From the NCBI RefSeq assembly GCF_905220415.1, contig NC_059543.1:1488001-1552000 (forward strand): a stretch of 64,000 nt of DNA, given 5' to 3'. This DNA is from Colias croceus (lineage: Eukaryota; Arthropoda; Insecta; Lepidoptera; Pieridae). Every line of letters starts with the position of its first letter. Positions within the stretch are counted from its first letter, which is position 1. The notes under the pieces were generated by a model. That model had not been told where the DNA came from. It saw only the letters and a program-made list of their open reading frames with translations, and did not search any database. A program made the position numbers and the translations under genes. This document shows, piece by piece, positions 53,585 through 64,000 of this stretch.

Positions 53585-56500
53585 AGCAAATAAAATAGCA
53601 TTAACGTCACCGAAACAGAACAGGCTTTCTTCATTATCCTAACAGGCCACATATACAGCCGAGTTGCGAAAATTAATTGATTCAGACCAAATAATTCTTG
53701 TAGGGTCGTAAGTTGGTACCGCTAATCCTTGTTCTTTTTAAGTATTGAAATGGTACAGTTAATTCTTGAGTTAAGGTATCCAGATGAATAAAGTAAATTC
53801 TTACATTAGGCAGGATTCTATCAAAACAATGGCCTAAAACGTCTCTTACTGGAATCCAGTGTCACGTCACCAATTTTCTGGCTCCGAGCCAGACCATTCC
53901 AGCTCCGAGCACGACGGAATAAGATCAATCATGCACCGTGCTGAATGGTGTCTCATTACATACATACTTGTTTGTGATTGGCGGATAGCTGTTAATTAGA
54001 AGAAAAGATGACCTGGACCATGTATGGTATAAGTACCCATATGAGCGTTATTTGCCTTAAGATATTGATACAAAATGATAATAATTCTTTCTTCTAAAGA
54101 GCTTAATGAATACCTTAATTTAAATTTTTATTATATCTTTTTTGTTCGTGTTTTATGATAAATTAAGTTTATTTAATTGTAATATATGAAATTCAATTTA
54201 ATGTTAGAACTTGGAACTACTTTAACATTTGGTAAAGTTCTCGATCGGATTATAAATTATTTTTCCATCGTATTTAGGTACTTCAATTAGAGCTTTGTTA
54301 GCGGTGTTAGAAAATGGCCACTATGACTACTGAACTAAGTATCTAAAAATATTAAAAAGAAATCATGAGCCATTCAGCATTACAAAAGCTTTGACCAAAG
54401 TCCAAAACATGAATATGAACATCTTGTGAGGTCACATTTATCCCCTTGGAACAACCGCACTAACATTAACTGGACATTCTCCTCAAATCAATAAAGGGTT
54501 GTTCACTTAATGTTTGGATATTGATAGGCACACTGACAAGGGTCTGCAAGTTCTTTGACGGCATTGCCGGTGTCCTTTATCGGATTTAGGGTTGTCACAT
54601 GTGAGATTTGGAACCGCAATTTTGGTATAATGTCTCGTTAATTGTGTGTATGCGGGATTAACTATAGAACATCAGCTTAGTTTATTAAATTGTTTTGTGT
54701 GATTAATGAATATGCTTAAGTTTGTAATTTTGACGCATTTAAAATATCATTACTGCGAGATAAAAAATAATTTCCATGTTCATATAATTCAGTACTCAAA
54801 TTAATAAAGCATTTGACCCAAAGCATAAGGCACATAAATAATATGAAACTATCTAAATCATTCTACATCGAACAACTAGACAATGATAACACAACCCAGA
54901 ATTTCACAGTTTTCACAAAAGAAACAGTATACGCAAACACGTTACATCCTAGTTTACACCTACCTCATCCATTACTTGTTCGTTTTACACGAGTACCAAC
55001 CCTACCACCATGTGTAGCCCCTTGTGAATAAATAAAAGCTCAATTTGTACCAGTCACCACTCCAAAATGAACTCTGTCGATTCGACGAAATCGCTCCGAT
55101 GATCAAAGACTAATTCGATAGCTTTTGACTGGGGAAGTGTAGTTGAAATCGATTTTGATGTAAGTACAATTTGCATGCGACTTGCGGGGGTGCTCTCGCT
55201 TTATTACGTTTCTTTGGAGATTAAGCGACTTGTGCGATTAAGAAATAACTTTTAGTAAAGCATTTACAGCTAGCAGACTAACGTGTAATGTGTACTTCTT
55301 TAAACGTTGGGAAAAACCTACAAAAATGCAAATCCATTGAAAAAATTTTCAAAAGTTTGAAATTGTTTTGCATTTACCTATTAATAAAAAAATACAAAAC
55401 TTCGTAACATTTAAATTTAGCGGATAAAGTTACAACTTAATATTTCACCTCTATAAAAATTGTCCCTTTAAGTTCCACATATTATCTAAAATTTAGTAAA
55501 CATTCGCACGTTCCCTGTATTTTTAATAGAAACCACAAACCGCACATTGTTTGCCGTGTTCGGATTCCGTTTATTATGCAGACACGAACACGACTGACCA
55601 GCACAGTTTCAATTTGGCCCTAACATGAAGCAATATACTTAAACTTGCATTGAAAAAAAAAACAATAAATTAAAGCCCCAGTTATTGCCTAGTTATGTAT
55701 TTAAAATTACAACCGTGAAGTGCGAGACTAATGAATTTTATTGTTTTCCATTAACTAACTACATTTTAATAAAATTCCAATCGATTCAGCAACAAAGCGA
55801 GCGAGCACACACAACATAATTAATTTGGAATCCGTTTTAAATTCAAATTCATTCCAATCGAATAGGCATCGCAATAAAATCGGAACGCGATCGGAATTCA
55901 AATGTTTTTTTGAAATCGGAATCCCGCATTCCACATTTAAATAATGAAGATCCGAAGATCAATCTTTCCGGGTCGGACGGAATATCGGAAGGATTCCGGG
56001 TACGTTGGTCGGCGGGAGGAAATTATGTCGAACCAATGAAATTAGAGCCCCCTCGTTGTGGCTCGATGCATTATTGAATTGTGTGGGGACCGCGCTTCCA
56101 TACTTACCTAATGATAATTGTGTTCAAACGAATGCTATTTATACGGCATACGCTGGTTAAATTGTTTCTTTATGGCGATTTACATTTGTTTATGCTGATC
56201 GGGGTAATTGGATTGAATTGATGCTTTGCGTCACAGGTGACTAGTAATGGTCGTAAATATATTTTTTTAATAGACCATGATTCGGGACGAATTGAGCCAC
56301 GCTTCTTGTATACAAGAATTTTAAACTTTTAACATCACGTTAGAACAATATTTTGTTCGTAAAATTACTCAATTGAAAAAACCGTAGTGTAGGCTTTATA
56401 ATTTTTCTTTGGTTTTGGTTTGGCATGTGTGTATGACGAGTACACATGGTACGTGACATCAATATTATAAAACATTAAAGCATTAAGAACGCTGCGATAA

Positions 56501-58934
56501 CGCAAGTAAAGCAGCGGTCCGAAACTTAGCTTTAGCGCAACAAAAACAACACTAATAAATAAACAATATACAAAAAAAAACATTACAACAACATATCACA
56601 CCGCCATACATATTGATGAGATGTAAAACGCATATCGATTTGAAACATATCAATTCGCGCGTGTTTGTCCGTATGTATGTACACATATATTTGACTTGTC
56701 ACTAGGGGAGGTGTGAGTATCGCGTGTCACGTTGTCCGTCTGTCCGTTGGGATGTGGTTATAGTGGTTGGATAAGCGATTACTGTATTAACTTCACCCCG
56801 AGTCAATATTATGTTTATTGTGTAAGTATTCGTTCAGAGGCGAAGGCGATTATTGTATTACTAGAACTGGAGTCAAACTTTTATTTATTGAATTAGTCGT
56901 TTCGTTCACAAGCTAAGTTCAGTTTTAGGTCATTTGAATCGTCGGAATTAGACTAAGATATCTACGAAATTGATATAGATAATTAAGATCTATTTGAGGG
57001 TGTAGGTATTAATGATCTACTCCAATTGGATCAATCAATCCATCAATTTGAAAATTATTTGTATGAAGTTATAGAACACACACCTACCTCTACAATAAAT
57101 AAATAAAGGTTATTTACAGGTTTTTTTGAACTAATTCTCATGTTTCATCACCTTTTCGTCTACTAATTCTCATGTCTATTAAATCTGGTTTAAATAAATC
57201 ATTATAATTAACATCGAATGATGCATATTCTCGAAGTTAAACTTCTATAGGCGCGTTAAGAATAAAATTTCAAGGTCGCGTCATATCAATACGTCACGTC
57301 ATGGAGTAAGGCGACGATTTTGGTATCTTTGAATCTTTCAAAGAAGTTTCACTTACGACACGTGTGCTTGGCACACGCGCTCATTTTTTATCATTAACAT
57401 TGTAACTAAGTAAAAATCACCGGGGGCCGTATGACCTCTTATTTTCAGACGGTTTACGCCGTGAATTGAACTGACTGGCATTGCACAATACGGCCCCAAA
57501 TCGTTATCCGCTAATCGCTCTGCTCGTCACTTAACTCCAACTGTCCCTAGCGACTAGACACCATTAACTATTTCACGTGGTAACTGGTAATCACCGCTTT
57601 CATGTGGGAAATGTACGTCCATTCCGTTTGAATAAGACCACAGTAATTGATTATGTTTGTATTTTTATCGCCCTTCGTGCATTTAATACGCTTTTTTTAT
57701 TATTTATTTCAATACGTTTTTAACTGTAATTATGAGCTTTATACGAGTGTTGTATTTACACTTGCATGTTTGTTTCTTTTTTCATAAAAAAAGACAAAAA
57801 CATTTTTTCATTAATTATGATTTACATATCAATTTCAATATTCATATTTATTACTTCCGCTTTATCATTATTTAATGTACCTTTACATTGACCGGAAGAT
57901 ATCGCTATACTGTCGATAAGTTGTTTTTAATATCACTTTTATTTTCTCATGACTATGAGCATGAATTGTAAACATTTTTTTTTAACATTCCATAGTTTTT
58001 TTTTAACAAGAGTTGCATACGTATTACGTATTACATACAAAAAACGATTTTTAAAAAATAGACACCAAACACAGAACCGAAACGCAAATGCTACCGTAAC
58101 CTACATAATATTCCCAAAATAATTGCGTGACCTGTCCCTTTTATTGTAAAAAGTGTAAAATAAAATAAAAAGCACACGAATTGATGACTCACCGGGAAAC
58201 CCCCGTGATTCAGCAGCTAATCAAAACTATATTATCGCTAATGTTTGTACAAAAAAGGCAATTTAATTCTATTTGAGCGTGGTGTAAAAACTTATGATCG
58301 TTGTTTTGGTCGGACAGAAGCATGTTTTTGATATCGCATTTTATATAGTCAAATGTGTTTTGAAATTATTTAAAACTTATTTTACAATAAACACAAAATA
58401 TAATTGTTAAACTATACAGGAAATAAATCTTAATTTATCTTCAAGTTATAATGCGCAATCACCAAATACCTACTATAAACTTATAAATAAACGACTTTCG
58501 ACGATCATCCCTAACATCACGATTCAAAAATAAACAACCAAAACATTCAATTGACACTGCAAACAAACAGACACATCACTCATCGCCGTATAAATTAATA
58601 TTGATAAGGCATTGTACACACGCGTCACTGTATCAACAAGTTAGATTCATCTCGCCTCTATTGTGTTGTGAATGTGTACAATACCTAACAATAACGGTAA
58701 ACCGTACATTCATACAAATACATTGAACCGAATTATGTGTGTTCTAGATTTTTTTTCGGTTATTGAAATAACGAGGTACCTAATATAGATCCTACGGAAA
58801 AATACAGTACGGGCTGAGAACTTTCGCGTTTTTAGCAATAGACGGTAAAGGAATCTTAGTTTAGCAACCTGTAAGAAATGCCTCTTCTACGTGAGTTGAC
58901 TTTGATTTTAAAGAAATGAAAAGAACTGAAGTAG

Positions 58935-58960
58935 TTCATTAACGTAGTTACGTTAATGAA
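58935..58960. repeat. Perfect 12-bp hairpin
   Basis: TTCATTAACGTA, a 2-base loop (GT), then the exact inverse TACGTTAATGAA. It may be a cruciform-prone site; no function is inferred. Confidence 0.6.
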
Positions 58961-60192
58961 TAACGCTAAAATATGGCATTTATTTATAGTTAATTTAACC
59001 TTAATCCTCACAACATTCAAGCTTAAGCATCTAAAACACTACCTTCTTACTAGCCAACATTTACAACCAAAATTAACTACAGTCAAATGAAATACATTCG
59101 AGTGGCAATTGAATCGAACTATTAACCCTAAAAGGCAGCCTAGGCGTAATTATGTCAACCCTAAACATGCCGCTAAATATTTAACACGCGCACACGCACG
59201 CAAACACCCACATTATAATAGACTCAATTATTAATACACCTAGGGCCGATTTCACCACTTACTGATAATAACCCCGATTAGGTTAAGCCTATTTGACACT
59301 TTATGAGGTTTATTTTCATACATTATTTGTCATTTTAACTGACAGATAAGCTAAACAGAACTCATAACTTTTATCTATAGTTGTGATCGCGGCCACTAAT
59401 TTTCAAAACGTTCTACATTAAACCAATCAGAGTAAAGAAGGTCATGATTACACTTTATTATAGAAGGTAAAAGGTAAATATATATGACCGTCAGGCGTCA
59501 ACACTTAGCAAAAAAGGTATGTGTAACGATTTATGATAGTATTATTTATAATAAATCTATTATGTGTATTAAAAGTAACTTAATAGTGTATGCTTTGTCT
59601 AGAGTACATTTTTTACTCTTTTCCATCCTCACTACTGATACGTCTATCCTTTCAGCGTGTATACCTATTTTTCGGTTTATGCCTATTTAATGACAGTTTT
59701 TAAAACATTGGTTCAACGTAAAATAACAGTACGTAAAACCGAATACACCTCTCATCCCCTTTCCCACCCTGACGAACAAACATACGCGCAATTAAAAATA
59801 CGCTCCAACTTGGTGGGTACCACTCTTTAATGACTCTTTGCGTATTTGTTCAAAATTTTAGGGTTCTTACAACCGTATTTATGTGCCTTTGTTTTTGTGA
59901 ATTGAGTTCTTTTGTGCAGAACAAAAGAATCAGTTTAGAGTGAGCGATAACAATTTATCCGCTTTTCACGACACGTTTTACAGTATCAAGTGAGTCACTT
60001 CATCTACCTACTTGCTTTAATGTCTGCTTCTATAATCCTGAATTGCACCAAAACAAAAAGATTTACGATTTTCAAGTGAAAAAGTTGATAACCCATGAAA
60101 ATTGGATACATTCTTCCCTCTCCTTATTTGCCACTCAAAACATGAGGAAACATTATATTATTTTCTTTGCTAATTACCCTATATTAGTTATT

Positions 60193-60226
60193 TTGTTTAT
60201 AAATTATAATTATAATTTATAAACAA
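60193..60226. repeat. Perfect 34-bp AT palindrome
   Basis: TTGTTTATAAATTATAA and its exact inverse, without a loop. Such palindromes are prone to cruciform extrusion. No surrounding element was recognised. Confidence 0.7.
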
Positions 60227-60782
60227 ATTATGAATATTTAAAAAGTCATTTATAATAATGAAACCAGTCCTTTGCTAACTGGTTCGGAAAACCGCCAGAA
60301 TCCTATCGATTATAGGTAATCTTTTCATATTACGTACATTAAATTTTACAAAATAATATGAATCATATGAATACAAATATGATTTTGAGTTTTTGATTAA
60401 GTGTTAGAATTTCTTAGCAACTATTTGGTAACAAATTGACACAATATTTAGTCTCACCCTTCGATGATTATACCTTTACATTATTTGCTCCTTGTCTCGC
60501 GGGTACCTGTTAAAAAGAGGAATGCAAACAGTAGCTCAGCGTGTACAGACTAAACTGTTATGTTTGTTTATCTGTTAGTATGCACGTGTTTATCAATTGG
60601 TACTTGCTTGAATGAATCGTTTCATTTTGTCAATCATTCTAGATTTATGATCTTCATTACAATTGCAGTGAGATGTTTGGACGGTCTAATTAATATTGTA
60701 GGTATGCTTATAATTAATTATTAACATTATGATTAATGAAAAGACAGCAATGATTTTACTGATGTTATGCAAATACGCCTAA

Positions 60783-63577
60783 GGGCCGATTTTTCAATGC
60801 CCAGATAAACAGTCTAATAACTACCCCTCGAATAGATTTATTCAATTGCTTATCTAACTCATAACGGCTCGCCTATTTTTCAATCGTGATTTATTTGATG
60901 AATAACTATCTGACCAAATATTTCCATATTGGCAGCTCTGCTCTTGGAGTGGCGAAACAAACATATTAAATTAGTCAGGTTAGAGCGGGATAGAGTCAAC
61001 TTGCAATATGTCAACAACCGTCATTATGACTCACGTCAGGAGTGCATTTTAAGTTTATCTTGTGTTCTATGATTGTTGATTATTGTTTTGATTCGAGTAA
61101 AGAGTTTTGATTAAATTTGTGTTAAAATTTATATATTTTACGATTAGAGTAAGATCCCAGAGCGATAAGACATAACTTATTTTCTAAAAGATGAAACTTT
61201 AAGTTCTCAGTAGTGTCTCATGTACTTTGTATACCTGCGTGATTGTGAAGTTTGCCCAGTGACACCTGGGCAGGTACCAGGTGAGAAAGGTGACTAAAAA
61301 TAAGAGTTACTTTACTTAAATTTAGATGGCTGATTTTTAGATATATTTTATAGAATATCATTCTCAAATGGTATCGCAAGTATCAGACACTTTTCATGGA
61401 CCAAAACTTTAGTCAGACGCTTTAAAGCTCCACCAAAAATAAATAAACTTTACTTATTTTTTATGTCTGATTTTTTAATATGTTATCAACATAACTATTA
61501 CAAAATTATATTTAATCAGTCAGACAAATTGGAATGACCAAAAATCCACTAAACACAAAAAATATTCAGCCGTGAGTACGAACGCGAGAGCACTATATTA
61601 TGAGCATGCGTGTCAGAGGGAAGAATGTAAATATTCCAAAAAGTACTTACTGCTTTCGATAAAATATTTCTGCATCTCTTTTCAAATAAAATGAATTTCA
61701 ACATTAAGGTAATAATTAATAATTATTAAAATTAAAATAATTTATTGCATATATTCGGTAAATTATTTTTTAGCATAGAACCTCCACCTTTTTGTTTTAG
61801 GATGAAAAAGAAAATAGTGTGACAGGCTTAGTGCTAGACAAAGTGGTAAAGTCACGTATCGATAAAAATACAATAATTATAATATCTATCTTTTTCATCC
61901 CTAATGCGTTTCAGAGCGAGTGAGACGTCCATAGTAACACAATATACAGATACATACAGTAAGGAAACTTCATACAAAACGTCCGAAATGGCTCACGCGC
62001 ACAAGCAAGCGTGTTTACGAGTATCCTAAGGGTATTGAGGGGGATCGATAGTAGCGCGTAACACATCCACAGATTTTGAATAACAAAGATACGTAGTATA
62101 GAAAACAGTTAAAAGTAATGTCAATTCACATTAAATAAATATCGATTCTTTCAGTTTGTAGCCCTTTCAATAAATATATTTGTACATACCGTATCTGACT
62201 ACAAGTTAAAAAGAGACTATTTTTAAATTTCTATAGATAATATGGCAGCATGAGTTTTAAATTATGTTGACATATTTTCTCTCAAAATGATAGCTACAAA
62301 TAGTCACTATTAGCCTATTAGGAGTCCAGTCTGTTTAAAGATCGCATCTATTTTTTACGCAATCTAGAAGAGCACAAAAATCTAAAAAATGGAAACCTTA
62401 AAAAATATTGTTTAAATTTATGTGCATAATTGCGTAAATATTAGGGAAGAAAAAGATAGATATTATAATTATTGTATTTTTATCGATACGTGACTTTACC
62501 ACTTTGTCAAGCACTAAGCCTGTCACACTATTTTCTTTTTCATCCTAAAACAAAAAGGTGGAGGTTCTATGCTAAAAAATAATTTACCGAATATATGCAA
62601 TAAATTATTTTAATTTTAATAATTATTAATTATTACCTTAATGTTGAAATTCATTTTATTTGAAAAGAGATGCAGAAATATTTTATCGAAAGCAGTAAGT
62701 ACTTTTTGGAATATTTACATTCTTCCCTCTGACACGCATGCTCATATAGTGCTCTCGCGTTCGTACTCACGGCTGAATATTTTTTGTGTTTAGTGGATTT
62801 TTGGTCATTCCAATTTGTCTGACTGATTAAATATAATTTTGTAATAGTTATGTTGATAACATATTAAAAAATCAGACATTAAAAAATAAGTAAAGTTTAT
62901 TTATTTTTGGTGGAGCTTTAAAGCGTCTGACAAAAGTTTTGGTCCATGAAAAGTGTCTGATACTTGCGATACCATTTGAGAATGATATTCTATAAAATAT
63001 ATCTAAAAATCAGCCATCTAAATTTAAGTAAAGTAACTCTTATTTTTAGTCATCTTTCTCACCTGGTACCTTCCCAGGTGTCACTGGGCAAACTTCACAA
63101 ACACGCAGGTATACAAAGTACATGAGACACTACTGAGAACTTAAAGTTTCATCTTTTAGAAAATAAGTTATGTCTTATCGCTCTGGGATCTTGGACTAGA
63201 TGGAAACGACATAAAGGCAGCGTCCGGCAAATTTTCAATGGCATGATCATCAGTAGGTACTATCAAAAACATCAATAATTTCAATATGATTTTAATTTAT
63301 AATTATTTTATAGAAAGAGGCTTTATTGTAAAAATTGTACGCTCTATGTTAATACATACGAAAATATCCCAAATTTGACGCGTCAGTTGTCAACTCAAAC
63401 GTCTAATCGTCGAATAGCACGCTATCTGGCCGTTGGAGCAGCAGATAGATTTATTCCTCAAATAACGTAGTTATTCGATAGATAAGTCCTATTCGTCTAT
63501 TGAAAAATTGAATATTTTGTTAACTGAAGAATAAAGTCTATCTAGCTGTTTATCTGGGCATTGAAAAATCGGCCCTA
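60783..63577. mobile_element. PIF/Harbinger-like element split by a nested foldback
   Basis: It starts GGGCCGATTTTTCAATGC, ends GCATTGAAAAATCGGCCC, and is flanked by TAA (60780-60782 and 63578-63580). The outer parts (60783-61144 and 63202-63577) align with 1875-2611, for example through GGAAACGACATAAAG. The middle is the foreign foldback at 61145-63198. It is a clear two-step insertion history. Confidence 0.85.
61145..63198. mobile_element. Foldback element with arms of about 760 bp (2.05 kb)
   Basis: 61145-61905 is mirrored by 62440-63198 with few differences. The arms start TAGAGTAAGATCCCAGAGCG and TAGTCCAAGATCCCAGAGCG. The spacer (61906-62439) is non-coding. Comparing the host repeat with its uninterrupted copy (ACGATGGAAAC at 2236-2246) gives a 3-bp GAT duplication (61142-61144 and 63199-63201). 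No transposase frame was seen. The long arms resemble foldback or Harbinger/MULE-type non-autonomous elements; the superfamily is undecided. Confidence 0.8.
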
Positions 63578-63600
63578 AGTCAAATTAACCTATTTAGGGC

Positions 63601-63631
63601 TGATTTTTCGAAATTGAAAAATCGGCCCTTA
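63601..63631. repeat. Mini inverted repeat from a GGGCC-type element
   Basis: GGGCTGATTTTTCGAAA, then TTGAAAAATCGGCCC, with almost no interior. It looks like fused ends of the same Harbinger-like family, left by an internal deletion, 24 bp from the larger copy. Confidence 0.6.
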
Positions 63632-64000
63632 TTGATTATAATGAACAAGAGCTCAGAGCTTTTAAACGATTTGAAAGTGTTACTACAAATCGACACTGAA
63701 ATGAAGAATATAATAAAAGATACGATGTTATCCATTGGTATAAGATGGAATGTATTTATGCGACTCTGTAACTGTAAAATGTTAAGGCATGCTGTGCTCA
63801 ATGCATAATATATTCAATATTCATCCCATACGTCTCAATATTGTTGTCTTGCTGTATTAAAATCGGTAGATTTATTCCATATCGTTAAGAACCCTACCTC
63901 ATTACATTATTTCATTATTTTGGTACAAACGCTTTAAAAATCCCAATTAATTCAAAGCCGAAAACACAAAACCGAAAACGTGGTGCTCATTAAAATAATT
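63632..64000. other. AT-rich intron, no gene seen
   Basis: Two overlapping short open frames on opposite strands (about 63580-63808) show no recognisable domain and lack splice or promoter support. Confidence 0.4.

Larger units (their letters stand above)
53585..60782. other. Long AT-rich intron stretch, no gene seen
   Basis: 7.2 kb with no supported exon. A mixed-composition block lies at about 55790-56110. A 10-bp inverted pair GGGGCCGTAT/ATACGGCCCC (57423-57432 and 57488-57497) encloses 55 bases. There are perfect hairpins at 58935-58960 and 60193-60226. A single GGGCCGATTTCACC end (about 59244) has no partner. Confidence 0.4.
42645..64000 (-). other. Upstream intron of the MBD5/6-like gene (extends past the right edge)
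   Basis: No minus-strand exon encoding the first half of the MBD was found between 42645 and 64000, so this whole stretch is probably one intron of more than 21 kb. It holds many transposable elements, listed separately. Confidence 0.6.

Noticed and set aside
57423..57497. 75-bp GGGGCCGTAT inverted pair as a MITE
   Set aside because: Arms of 10 bp only, no target duplication; could be chance.
59244..59400. Second Harbinger-like MITE starting GGGCCGATTTCACC
   Set aside because: No matching inverse end was found downstream and no duplication could be read, so only one possible terminus is present.
63580..63808. Overlapping short frames on both strands next to the Harbinger-like element
   Set aside because: Opposite-strand frames of similar length in AT-rich DNA, no domain; the left part is the mini inverted repeat.

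Overview
The window is AT-rich lepidopteran-type nuclear DNA: long introns of one host gene, crowded with transposable elements. The lepidopteran assignment rests on the repeat families (short interspersed repeats that start ACTAGCTTTCCGCCCGCGGC and end TTATAATATTAGTATGGAT, TACCTA-rich intronic sequence, an R1-clade LINE, and a CsRn1/Kabuki-like gypsy element). It is inference, because no species marker is present.

Host gene. Two minus-strand exons are well supported: 42521-42644 and 15108-15246. They splice in phase and encode the second half of an MBD5/6-type methyl-CpG-binding-like domain (the region of Drosophila six-banded/sba and vertebrate MBD5/MBD6) plus the conserved segment after it. 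A third, short proline-rich exon at 143-192 (minus) fits in phase but is tentative. The introns are about 14.9 kb (193-15107), 27.3 kb (15247-42520) and more than 21 kb (42645 to the right edge). The exon for the start of the MBD domain was not found and is probably to the right of the window.

Intact retrotransposons. (1) 6964-13002 is a full-length R1-clade non-LTR element. It has a GC-rich body, two open ORFs joined by a TAATG stop/start overlap, a 27-A tail and a perfect 15-bp target duplication. (2) 17527-22639 is a full-length Ty3/gypsy element of the CsRn1 type. It has 535-bp LTRs that I read as identical, a tRNA-Trp-type primer site, a CHCC Gag, an intact Pol and an AGTA target duplication. 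Gag and Pol are joined by a textbook -1 frameshift signal: GGGAAAT, a 6-nt spacer, then a 7-bp stem. Both elements lie antisense to the host gene.

DNA transposons and relics. Two inverted 1.2-kb copies of a TTF-type hAT derivative (24701-25891 and 43500-44720) flank host exon 42521-42644. Other elements are a 540-bp hAT-type MITE (39563-40102), PIF/Harbinger-like GGGCCGATTTTT elements with TWA duplications (1875-2611, 49816-49993, 60783-63577), a roughly 2.05-kb foldback with 760-bp arms nested inside the last of these, and a mariner-like foldback carrying a helix-turn-helix transposase relic (3488-4665). At least nine SINE-like copies, a second SINE-like family, smaller MITEs, a LINE tail and a 134-186-bp tandem array make up much of the rest.

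The remaining sequence is AT-rich intron with no convincing coding potential. No tRNA, rRNA, CRISPR array or prokaryote-type operon was seen. I found no undescribed multi-gene system. The most interesting points are the frameshift module, the inverted hAT copies bracketing a host exon, and the long-armed foldback.
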